The translations under genes and the position numbers were made by a program. Source: Isoetes taiwanensis (lineage: Eukaryota > Streptophyta > Lycopodiopsida > Isoetales > Isoetaceae). From it: 64,000 bases of DNA. Below are positions 9,935-19,578 of this stretch, in pieces (within the stretch, counting starts at the first letter, position 1; each line of letters starts with the position of its first letter). The DNA is taken from NCBI GenBank assembly GCA_021234155.1, contig JAJEKV010000027.1:6324623-6388622 (forward strand), read 5' to 3'. The notes beneath the pieces are model-generated. The model searched no databases, was not told where the DNA came from, and saw nothing but the letters and a program-made list of their open reading frames with translations.

Positions 9935-11261
9935 GTAAATCCTTTGGACTTGTTCCTCCTGTTATGGTCAACAGTACTATTACTGCCAGAAGCTTCCGTT
10001 TTTTTATTGTCTTTAGTTGGCTTGATAGTATTTTCACATAATTCAACCATTTTACACCTCGGGAAGTTTACCTTCAAGTCAGCCCAAGGATCCATTGCAC
10101 ATGTCATGGTCATATCAATCAAAGTTTGTCTGATGTGGAGATAAGACAAGTAGGCAATAATGCTGGATTTCAGAGTAGTTTTCAAACAAGTTCTCATGGC
10201 CACCATTTGTCCAGCTACAGATAATTCAGGATAAATCTTATCCAAATTGTTAGACATGAACCAAACCCCATGGTCCAACCATGTCATATTATCTTTGCAT
10301 GTATTGCCCTTGTCCGGGGGGTCACATGGGCATTTAAAGTAGGGGCACATGGTCCGCCACATTTTCTTGAGGAAAAAGTCACTCCCGCGTTCAGCAGAGA
10401 AGGCCATGTGCCCTTTCTGGCTGATGTACATATGCTCATCCTTATTGCATTTTTTGTCGAAGAATCTATTATCGAATCTGAGCTCACTTTCTACCTATTA
10501 AACGTTCTTTCCATGGACTGTGCAGCTTTTTCTGTAGCTATTTCTTGTTCAGGAGTGATACCCCCAAGTATGATCTAGTTGTCTCTACTAATAGGGGCTA
10601 AGGCCCCAAAGTTTTTAGTTCTCTATATCCCATGGTTGCGTAGAGCTGCAAATCCCTCAACCAGACGTTCAGGGATAATTGGAAATGTGTGACAGTTATG
10701 TAAAGTGAAACCAAAGTTCTCCTTATCTGTGGGGTTTGTACCTGCAGTTTTCTTTTGTAAGATCTCTTTATCTTTATCAGACAAAAGGCATTCGCCAAAG
10801 GGATCATCCCCATCATTTATATCTGCAGCACATACTTCATCTTTTTTCACTTTAGAAGTATTGATCTTGTTTATTTCCTCCAGTCCTGCCAGGCCAGCAA
10901 AATACATGTTTTTACATTTATCTTCCTCCATGGTTGGGAGGTCATCATACATCTGGTCCACAACTTTGGAAGTTGCTGCCCAATCATCCTCCAGCTTGTT
11001 AAAGATGGGTACCATCTTAAGCCAACCGTTGAATCCCAAATTAGATATAGCAGAGAATTCCTCTATTTTTCGGGTAGCTTCTTTCTCAAGTATAAGTGCA
11101 TGTACCTTTGGCTTCTTAATACAACACATTAAAGTTTGGATAGCATAATTAGGGCATTCAATCTTACTAGTCCCTTTTCCATAACCAATTTCGTCAAGCT
11201 CCTTGTTCCATACAGGAGGTCTGTATTCAATCTTAGTTTCAGCTGAGCCTGCATTAATTTC
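9930..11261 (-). pseudogene. exon 2 (5' part) of RGG-box pseudogene
   Basis: The frame is open from the acceptor at 11262 down to a TAG at 10623-10625. It continues in the same frame past a second TAG at 10575-10577 (KNFGALAPISRDN * IILGG) to ...SMERTFNR, where a one-base loss near 10490 moves it into the frame that is open to the copia insertion at 9930. Two Cys-rich motifs (CPYFKCPCD, KGNTCKDN) and a Lys/Asn-rich tail follow. Both stops fit CAG to TAG transitions. The continuity of protein-like sequence across each break argues for a once-functional gene. Confidence 0.6.
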
Positions 11262-12769
11262 CTGCATATAATATGCATGTTACAGGTTAGTACAAGAAAT
11301 GTACAAAGATCAGGTTATTCATATATTATTCTGAACAAATGGGTAAGTAACCAACACACTCTTGGTGTAATAAGTTCACTCATACTGTTTGCCAAGGATA
11401 TTTAATAACAGAGGTATAACCACTGAGTTGAAATGTCTAAAAAAAACCCAGATCACACTAGCCTAGACAAATTGCTATACTAGCATAATCATCCATATTG
11501 GTCAATCCCTCTACGGTATTATCAACCCAAGAATCTAAGTGAGTTCCTTAAATACTTGGTATTAAATTATCCTGGCCTAAAATCTTAGACATATCAATCA
11601 TATGCATTATTAAAAAGCCATTTAAGTAATAAACCTTTAAGATCTGAGGTAAATGGAGCAGTATTATCTTAATATGTATCGTGCCAGGATCTATTTCACC
11701 TAAGTAAAACAAATAATGCAATCTTTTTTGACTAGGTTTTAAGTTGATATATTTATGGCTATAACAAAGCCTTCTTAATTGATCAAAGTAAGCATCTAAA
11801 GTCTGTTTTATAGAGCATAAATATAAGAAATTGTATTACTTCGTCCTTTTCATTACTAATGGTACCAAATCGTGACCATTAGACTTCACAAGCTGCTTAT
11901 TTGTCTAAGAGTCAGCATTTGAAGAAATTATTTATCAAAAATCAGAGGTACAATAGATCTACTATGTGTAAATGAGAAAACAGTTTATGTAATAATAGAA
12001 AATGGACTTCGATATTCAGGTTTTTTAACAGAGAACATATTTAATATGCGTCAAAACCTTATGTTTGTAGGCCTGTTAAGCCTGCAACATTATCTGTTTT
12101 TTCAGAGACAACTTAAGCATACAAATGTGTAGCAGGAAACTTAAGAATATAGTGTCGTTAACTCAAAGCATATTTCTATAAATAGTTCCCTATGCTGAGA
12201 TCTGTGAAAATTTCTGTACTAATGTAACATTAACCCATTACAATAGTACTAACAAAGACTATGAGAGATAAGAGACAGGTCCCTGTGAGTAGCAGATTCT
12301 CTCATATATAACTTCATGTTTTTCCAAAATTCAGGCCTCTAGAGTAGTACAATAAAGCAGAAAAGCATCACATTGAGAGGGAAAAACCCGTACCTGCAGC
12401 CAATCAACATAGAATTAGCATGAAAATGGTAAATCTATGAGGGACAAAAGGTACATTGGGTTTTTCCGACGTATAGCCTTTCGCCCAATGTAACACTTTT
12501 GCCCAATGCACTACTAAAGAGGAATTTCATAACTTACAAAAGTTAAAACTTAAAACTACAGTGAGGTAAATAACAGATATATTACTGTCGAGTAAACCAC
12601 AGCATTACCATATTACTGTCATAGAGTATACAGCTCATGTATCTAGAGAAGCCTACCATACTGTGTTTTGAGAAACACTTACATTATGCAGGGCTTGTAA
12701 TCACTTGAAGTGTTTAGAATAGGATATATTACCATAGGTAGCTCTAAGAACCTATAAGCACGAAGATAC
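11262..12769 (-). other. intron of RGG-box pseudogene
   Basis: About 1.5 kb, AT-rich, with minus-strand GT at 12769-12768 and AG at 11263-11262 after a T-rich stretch ending ATATGCAG. No coding potential or mobile element is visible in it. Confidence 0.55.
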
Positions 12770-13071
12770 CTGATAAACATCCGGATTAGAGTTATATTCC
12801 TCTTCTTGTTGCGTATCCGGAACAAATGATCTATCATTTTCCGATTGATTGTATCCTCCACGCCCATAGCCGCCCCCTCTTTTTGGGTATCTTGGGCCTT
12901 GATAGTTACTGTAACCTCTTTTGGAATCCCTTCCAAATTGTAACCCCTTCCAAATTTTTCCATGTTTTCAGCTTCAACACTAAGCCTACAAAACTCTAGC
13001 TCCCTTTCAAGCTCAATATTGTTCAGAATTTTTCCTTTGGCGCCAGAACGCTTAGATCTATGCACACTCAT
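12770..13071 (-). pseudogene. exon 1 of RGG-box pseudogene, with frameshift
   Basis: It begins at the second in-frame Met (MSVHRSKRSGAKGK); a Met six codons upstream, at 13089, is also possible. After KFGRGYN the frame must shift by one base to continue into the low-complexity RGG/Tyr segment, which then runs open to the CAG|GTATCT donor. The simplest explanation is loss of one T from a short T run near 12940. Without the shift the downstream peptide loses its Gly/Arg/Tyr bias, which is why I favour the shifted frame. Confidence 0.6.
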
Positions 13072-13377
13072 TTGTGATATTAAAGCCAAGGTTCAAACCA
13101 TATCTTTACTTGATTCCTTTTCTAAAATTCCTGCTGTCAGTCATAACTGCCTGTAACCTATAAACTCGATTCACGGTGCACCATAAATATGTAGCCCAAG
13201 ACAGTATAAATTTATTGTGGCAGTAGCATAAAGTAAATCCAATGTTTATAGATTTATTGATGTATATAACAGGTGGCTATTAGGTTTATTAGGAGACTAG
13301 AGGTCAAGGAACTAATAAACCATAAGATTTCAACACCAAACCCTAGGTGTAACATAAAATAAAAGTAGACTTAGCAC

Positions 13378-13400
13378 AAAAAAAAAAAAAAAAAAAAAAA
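13378..13400. repeat. 23-base A run
   Basis: A homopolymer directly before the duplicated dioxygenase 3' flank. The second copy near 18860 also begins after a short A run, so the run may be an expanded piece of the duplicated boundary or a retroposon tail. Confidence 0.8.
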
Positions 13401-14515
13401 ACCACTACACACTCTATGTTGTATAGTTGAATGCATTGAATGACGAGCTCACAATGGGAGTCCATGGTTTATCACATAGTGTGAACTTAGAACTAAAGTC
13501 TATATCTAACTTTTTAATTACAATAATGCGATATGTTGACTGGTTAATAAATATGTGTTCTTTGCAAACTCCTGAAGTCAACTCATTGACTTCAATATTG
13601 TGGGACTTATTGACAAACATGCTCTTTTTTGCATTAAACATCATTTTATAATTGCTTGAACTACTCCTCTTAGATCATTGACTTCAATATTGTGGGACGA
13701 ATATCATCTTATTAACAAACGAGCTCTTTCTTTCATTAAGATGTCATTTCGACGTAATCACAATTGTGCACGATTTCTAAAGGTCGTAATAATGGATATC
13801 TTAAGTCTATATCTTATTTCAACTCGTTAATTACAATATTGCAATATGTCGGCTGGTTAGTAAATATGTGCTCTTTGCAAACTCCTTAAGTCAACTCATT
13901 GACTTCAATATTGTGGGACTTATTGACAAACATGCTCTTTTCGCATTAAACGTCATTTTATAATTGCTTGAACTACTTCTCTCGAATCATTGACTTCAAT
14001 ATTGTGGGACAAATATCATCTTGTTAACAGACAAGCTCATTGTTTTTGCATTAGGATGTCATTCCGACGTAACCACAACTATTCCGACATAACCACAACT
14101 ATGCGCGACTTCTAAAGGTCGTAATAATGGATATTGGATATAAGTCTCAATAGTAGTGAAGAGCATCATTGACAAATGTACTCATCAAACATATGACTAA
14201 GTGTGGCTCTTTTGATAATAGAAAGGTCAACCTCCTCTATTATAGTAGTATATACTTGCAACGTGCATCGATGTTAGAAAGGTCAATGTTAGAAAGGTCA
14301 ATGCATCAATATATAGTCCGAAGCATTCCAAAGCAAAATACGTTGTATGATAGTTTTATGGTAGAAAAGGTCATTCTTTGTTGTCATTTTTCACAAAAAG
14401 TTTAAGACACATTCGCCATGTGCTTGTAGAAAAGGTTGATTGAATAGCAAAAAAAAGGAAACTTTATATGCGTAGGGTACAATTAATATATGGTAAAGTG
14501 TTTCACACTATTCAT
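13401..14515. repeat. duplicate of dioxygenase 3' flank, with internal tandem duplication
   Basis: Starting at ACCACTACACACTC, this stretch parallels 18868-19578, the downstream flank of the dioxygenase gene, with many substitutions. Inside it a unit of about 307 bp (13490-13797) is tandemly repeated (13798-14105), with shared phrases such as CATTGACTTCAATATTGTGG; the copy next to the intact gene has only one. No coding function is seen. Confidence 0.75.
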
Positions 14516-14702
14516 GGGTGTCAATTTTAAGGTGTCCACGAGGAACTTGCCTTATAATTTAGAGGTGACGCAAACATAACCGCCAAAAACCACTGGCCTT
14601 TAAAGGGGAGGGTGGCACGCGTCTAATTTGTTCGAGCTTAACAAATTAACGGTTGCATTGTGAAGAACACTTTTGCATGTCTCGTTGCTCAAAATCTGAT
14701 AA
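14516..14702 (-). pseudogene. dioxygenase pseudogene, exon 4 remnant
   Basis: This matches exon 4 of the intact gene (19579-19860), from the C-terminal codons to the acceptor-side phrase GCTCAAAATCTGAT. It lacks about 80 internal bases that encode the region after HRATVN, and carries further indels. The Fe-binding His and 2OG-binding Arg region is therefore lost. It pairs with the exon 3 remnant at 17629, in the same order as the functional gene. Confidence 0.75.
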
Positions 14703-14790
14703 AAAACACAAATTACCTAATCAGTATTTGAATTAACAATTTGAATTTTGCGTTCCATTGAACTCTATTCACACAACTAGCACATCACTA

Positions 14791-15480
14791 TTATTATTAT
14801 GATATGATATTACCAAGCTTCTTAGTAATTAAGTCTACATGCATATATGCCATCCTTAGTGCCCGAAGGCCTTTATCAGGGCCCGAAGGGCCCAAAATTT
14901 TTTTTTAATATAACAACTAGCACATCACTATTATTAACATTAATTAACACAAACCATTGCATCTAACACATTTAAATTAAAATCCCCCTGAAACCCCCTT
15001 TGGTTTGGGTGCATATTCACACGAGGGGTTTACTCCGACATCGAGAGTTGTCGGATGGGCATATTTGCCCTTTAAACCTTGATCTGGACCGCATATAGCA
15101 ATCCTCGTTTTGTGGGGGTATGGTATCTAAAGTTTTATATATTGTATATTGAGGTTTGTAAAATACTATAAGGTTTGAGGCAATATACTTAATGGTGTTA
15201 ATTTTGTACATGTATTGAAAGTTTTTTTAGGGGCTCGCCCCTCACGTAACCCCTTGTGAATATGCACCCAAACCAAAGGGGGTTTGTGGGGATTTTAATT
15301 TAAATGTGTTAGATGCAATGGTTTGTATTAATTAATGTTAATAATAGTGATGTGCTAGTTGTTTATTAAAAAAATTTTTGGCTCTTCGGCCCTGATAAAG
15401 GCCTCAAAGCACTAAGGATGGCATATATGCATGTAGACTTAATTACTAAGAAGCTTTAATATCATATCATAATAATAATA
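14791..15480. mobile_element. foldback element with ~235-bp terminal inverted repeats
   Basis: The left arm (about 14791-15030) and right arm (about 15246-15480) are near-perfect inverted copies. Both contain the paired ACTAAGGATGGCATATATGC and TTTGGTTTGGGTGCATATTC phrases, separated by a centre of about 215 bp. No transposase is present. A partial third copy (one arm plus centre) lies at 47232-47475, so this is a dispersed family. It sits in what was intron 3 of the dioxygenase pseudogene. Confidence 0.85.
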
Positions 15481-16645
15481 TGACAAAACAAATCATATAA
15501 CAATTGGTTATGTAAAGGTGAAGGCCTCCTTGAATCGAACAGTTACTCAAGGCCCATTAAAAAGAAATATGCATGCCTACGACATGTTTGCCTCAATGGG
15601 ATTACTCCCTAAAGGGCCATTAAAGAAATATGCATGCCTATGGTGCATGTTGCCTCTAGCGTGCCTATAATAATATTATCAACAATACACAAACATGTAA
15701 TGATAGATATATATAAATGAGTTTTTGTCACATTATCTTATCTTTGTGAGACAATAAATAGCCCGCATGTTTAAACGTTCTGAACGGAAGGACTACTTTC
15801 GAGGAAGGGCGTAGTCGTTACAAGACCAATGGAGCACACATCAAAGCTCAAATAGTAATGACAATGGCGAAAACCAAGCCAATCAAGTTGCTCAAACTCC
15901 TTGTAAGAAACTCACCATACAAATGCTCTTATGAGGGAAACCAAACTTGGTACGCAAAGCTTGTAGGCGAGTTATCATGGGTCTTGAAGGTGTGAATTCA
16001 TAACGGTAGAGAGGAAAGGATGCATCGAGTTCATGGGTCTTCAAGGAAGGCTAATGACAAAGCTTTGAATTTGAAAAGCTATAAGCTCCAAATTGAAATC
16101 ACTCTCTCGATTTTTTCATGAAAGCAACCTGTTATTGAACGGACTGAAGCTCAACTTTTACAAAGCGGATCCCGGTTGAGAAACAAGTTTTAAAACTTTT
16201 TAGGCGGTAATCAAGCCTGCAGTGGGTTACCTTGCGACATTACTCCCCATTCCCTCCATCTTGAACCCATTCCCTGTTCATAACAACAACAAAAAACTTC
16301 GAATAATACCTTCAATCTTACGGAAAATCAATCCTCTTTGCTGCAAAAATTGTCCGCAGCCCAAGCAAGAATCGTCCTTTCAAGTTCTAGTGCAAGTTTT
16401 AAAAGTCATATAAGTAGAATTTTTGTTGGTTAAGCGCCATCTAAATCTTTGGGCAGTTGGGACTTACGGGTTTTAGAAATGGAAAACTAGATGAACAATA
16501 TGGTCGCTTCTAATTTGCATTCTTTAAGCCCTTCTTCTGAGAGATAATCTACTTAAAATGGCTAGTACACAAACAAGGCAAAAACACATTACCAAAAGGA
16601 GGCCCGGACTATTAAACGGCGCCATAAGTTGGTGGAACAAACAAC
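15481..16645. other. unassigned sequence inside expanded pseudogene intron
   Basis: No gene recognised. There are short repeats of AAAGAAATATGCATGCCTA (near 15565 and 15622) and a 63-codon frame at 16222-16413 without recognisable features. Probably anonymous inserted DNA. Confidence 0.4.
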
Positions 16646-17077
16646 GTAAAAAATATCAACTTATCGGCCTCCACAACTTCCAATTCGATTTCTCTAAATA
16701 ATCATCTTAGATCCTTATGAACATAACCTACAAACATGGATTTGATAAAAATAATTTCTAACTTTGATGTGTGTTGTCCATGGGATTAGCATCTCGGCAT
16801 GGCATCGCATCAAATATAAATTTGTGTACATCAAATATCATTTGTATTACTTTTAAAAACAATCGCCATAAATTTTTTGGGAACAAACACCGTAAAAATA
16901 TGAACTTATCGGCCTCACAACTTCAATTCGATTTCTCTAAATAATCGTCTTCGTCCCTATGAACATAACACGCAAAACATGGATTTGATAAAAATAATTT
17001 CTAACCCGATGTGTGTTTGTCCATGGGATTAACATCTCGACATGGCATCGCATCAAATATCAATTTTTGTACATGGG
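16646..17077. repeat. direct repeat, two ~190-bp copies 245 bp apart
   Basis: Copies at 16646-16838 and 16891-17077 share ACTTATCGGCCTC, CAATTCGATTTCTCTAAATAATC, ACATGGATTTGATAAAAATA and GGCATCGCATCAAATAT phrases, with scattered indels. Confidence 0.85.
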
Positions 17078-17628
17078 GGTTTTGACAATTGGCATAGGTA
17101 CGTGAATACACATTCTTTACAATCGCATTTTACAGAACACCCAACTACCCGGCATCCAAAGCTCTACTGCTCGCCATAGGCATTTCTATAAAAGATTCTC
17201 CAGAGGCGGTCTCTTCATCTTCTTGTTTTTGGTGAGGAGGGGCTCCCCAGGCAAAACAATACCCGGAGTTGGGCATGACGACTTTTACGGAACGGAACAA
17301 ATACCCATAAAAATCACCGCTTTCGTTCTCTTGGAAACATCGACTAAACCCTATTTCTTTTTCCAAGAACCCTAAAGTAAAGGGTCTCGATACTTGCATG
17401 TGTTTTCGAATTTGTGGAGGAATAAATATGCAATGGAAAACCATTGTAAAACCATAGATAATATGCCATTGAAAATATGCGCACTCTAGATATAATGATT
17501 AGTATGCCTCGTGCAATACCCATGAAATCATATAAAAACCATGCCAAAAAGCGTATAAAATCACAAAAAAAACCCTTTTGTTATTATGCTACATATTCAA
17601 TTGAACAACACTGAGTGAATGCTCCATA
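17078..17628. other. unassigned, with one 99-codon minus-strand frame
   Basis: A frame at 17145-17444 (minus) reads through a moderately charged peptide (YCFAWGAPPHQKQEDEE). I do not recognise it and see no splice context. It may be chance or an exon fragment of an unknown gene. Confidence 0.25.
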
Positions 17629-17985
17629 TTCACCATGCTCGAGATCGGCAACCTCCATCAAGCGGCCCGATTGAGAACCTCAAGATCTCATTACCACATC
17701 ATCTTCACGCATTAGAATTGTCATGCATGCCTTGAATGGCGCTTAATCCCCCGCAAGATCTGGGTTTGGGTACGGAGGATATCATAACTTGGCATTATGA
17801 TCTGGCCATGTGGCCCATTTGCCACCTAAAAAGCTCCAAAATCAAGCCCCATCATTTTGATAAGACACCTGGCAATCTTTCCCCAAGATCTGTTATGTCT
17901 GACTGTACTTAATGCATTTTCCATGCATCATATTAGTTTGCCACAATTAGGCTTAAACCCTTCTAAAACCTTTGCAATTGAATCT
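17629..17985 (-). pseudogene. dioxygenase pseudogene, exon 3 and intron 2 remnant
   Basis: From TTCACCATG to the intron phrase AGGCTTAAACCCTTCTAAAACCT, this aligns along its length with 20029-20400 of the intact gene, including the segment that encodes the iron-binding His-x-Asp motif. Several indels and substitutions break the frame. Exons 1 and 2 have no visible counterpart, so the duplicate is 5'-truncated. The distance to the exon 4 remnant has grown to about 2.9 kb through insertions. Confidence 0.8.
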
Positions 17986-18170
17986 ATAGTTCTAATGACA
18001 AAAGGCTAGAAGAATCCTACCAATGCCATCCATGGTTTGGATCTTTTTATATAACAAAGCTCGGGCCTAACTGTCCATCGTCAAGCAAGTTTCTACTCTG
18101 CTTTGTAATGTTTGCTCATTCCACTATCCAAAGAGTTTCTTGCTTTTCTGAAAATCCAGGACGTGGTTTT
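17986..18170. other. short stretch upstream of LTR candidate
   Basis: No gene seen. It may hold the last bases of a copia internal region before the polypurine tract at 18171-18182, but no RNase H motif is legible. Confidence 0.3.
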
Positions 18171-18182
18171 AGTAGGGGGGAG
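18171..18182 (+). other. candidate polypurine tract
   Basis: AGTAGGGGGGAG directly precedes TGTTATTCCTG, the usual arrangement at the left edge of a 3' LTR in copia-type elements. Confidence 0.5.
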
Positions 18183-18797
18183 TGTTATTCCTGTGCCCGA
18201 ATTACAAGCTACGGCATGACAAGCAGTCTGAGAAGTAGACTCAACTGAAAGGTGTGAAAAGAACATGATCTTAAGTACAACGTGAAGATATCGCAACCCT
18301 TACGACGTGATCATTTTCTATTTCAGCTACCACGGGTATCACAATGTGATACAACTTAGAGCATCCACCCCCATGGCATGATACGTTGGGAGGACCGCCC
18401 AACCCTCCCAACTAGGACGACCGCTCAGATTCTTTAGCAAGTATTTCAAGAGGTGGTCGCTGCTCCATTTCTAGTGGTTTTGCTATTTTTTACTAGAAAA
18501 GCCATTGTACTATATATACCATGAGCATGGACAGATGTTAGACAAGACTTGTTTTTTTTTTTCTTGTTTCATATTGATATCTGCATTGAGCAAGATCACT
18601 TTGTTGTTAGTTATTAGTTATCAATACATTCTCATTTCTTCATTTTGTCTTGTTATTCTCATTTTGTTTTCCCCTTGTCTTTATTTTTCATTTTTGCAAA
18701 AGCCCACCTGACACTTTATACATAGCATCGATATGTTTGATTCAAGGGTCCACACTGTGGCTGTCTTGTAGACGCTTCCGAACCTAGACCCCAAACA
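18183..18797 (+). repeat. candidate copia-type LTR, 615 bp
   Basis: It begins TGTTATTCCTG after a polypurine tract, contains a TATA-like box (CTATATATACC near 18510) and a T-rich section, and ends CCCCAAACA. There is no second copy in the window and no coding region beside it, so it would be the 3' end of a deleted element. The right boundary is the weaker one. Confidence 0.45.
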
Positions 18798-18867
18798 ATT
18801 TTATTCCTACCTCCATTGTATGACGTATTATCTTTTGAGTGTTATTAAAAAATTACGACATTATTAA

Positions 18868-19578
18868 AAAACCACTACACACTCCCCATATTGTTTAGTT
18901 GAATGCATTGAAAGACAAGCTCATAACAAGAGGCCACGGTTGATAAAATAGTGTGACTCAGAAATGAGTAAGTCTTATATCTTAGTTCAACTCGTTAACT
19001 ACAATATTGTGACATGTCGGCTGGTTGATAAATGTGTGCTCTTTGCAAACTCCTTAACTCAACTCATTGACTTCAATATTGTGGGACAAATATCAACTTA
19101 TTGACAAAAGAGCCCTTTTTTGCATCAGGATGTTATTTCGACGTAACCACGATGGTGCAAGACTTTTGAAGGTCATAACAATAGATAGTAGTGAGGAGCA
19201 TCATTATCATTGACAAATTTACTCATAAGGCATATGACTAGGTGTGGCTCTTGTGTAATAATAGAAAGATCAACCTCGTGTGTTATAGCTGTAGTCATCA
19301 ATCATAAGACTGGGTGGTGCTTTTTTAGTAATAGAAAGGTCAGCCTCCTGTGTTATAGGAGTATTGACTTAAAACGTGCATCGATGTTGGAAAGGTCAAT
19401 GCATAGGTGGAAGAATGCGGGTCAAAGTATGTTGTATGGTTGTGTTGTGGTAGAAAAGGTGATGTTTTCGTTGCAAGACACGGTTGCAAGATGCTTATAG
19501 AAAATGTAGATTGAGGAGGAAAAAAAAAATGTTATAAATGTATACATATGGTACAATTAATGTATATATATGGTACAG
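18868..19578. repeat. dioxygenase 3' flank, present in two diverged copies
   Basis: Downstream sequence of the intact dioxygenase gene; its diverged duplicate is at 13401-14515. It contains smaller repeats of GAAAGGTCA and of ATGTATATATATGGTACA. No gene is seen in it. Confidence 0.75.

Larger units (their letters stand above)
3954..13071 (-). pseudogene. two-exon RGG-box protein gene, disrupted by copia insertion
   Basis: Reading the minus strand gives exon 1 (13071-12770), an intron of about 1.5 kb (12769-11262), and exon 2 from 11261, interrupted by the copia element 4186-9929 and resuming at 4180 to a TGA at 3954. Splice phases fit: CAG|GTATCT donor, ATATGCAG|GAA acceptor, both phase 0. 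The predicted protein has a basic N-terminus, an RGG/Tyr-rich segment (RYPKRGGGYGRGGYNQ), an acidic Gln/Glu stretch, and a long exon-2 region with a Cys-containing phrase (CPYFKCPCD). Breaks are a one-base deletion in exon 1, in-frame TAG codons at 10623-10625 and 10575-10577, a likely one-base deletion near 10490, and the copia insertion. The family is not recognised. RGG boxes commonly bind RNA, but a role here is only inference. Confidence 0.65.

Noticed and set aside
10284-10487. 67-codon minus-strand frame as the true reading of exon 2
   Set aside because: The alternative frame is open further, continues through the copia junction and has Cys motifs, so it fits the gene better.
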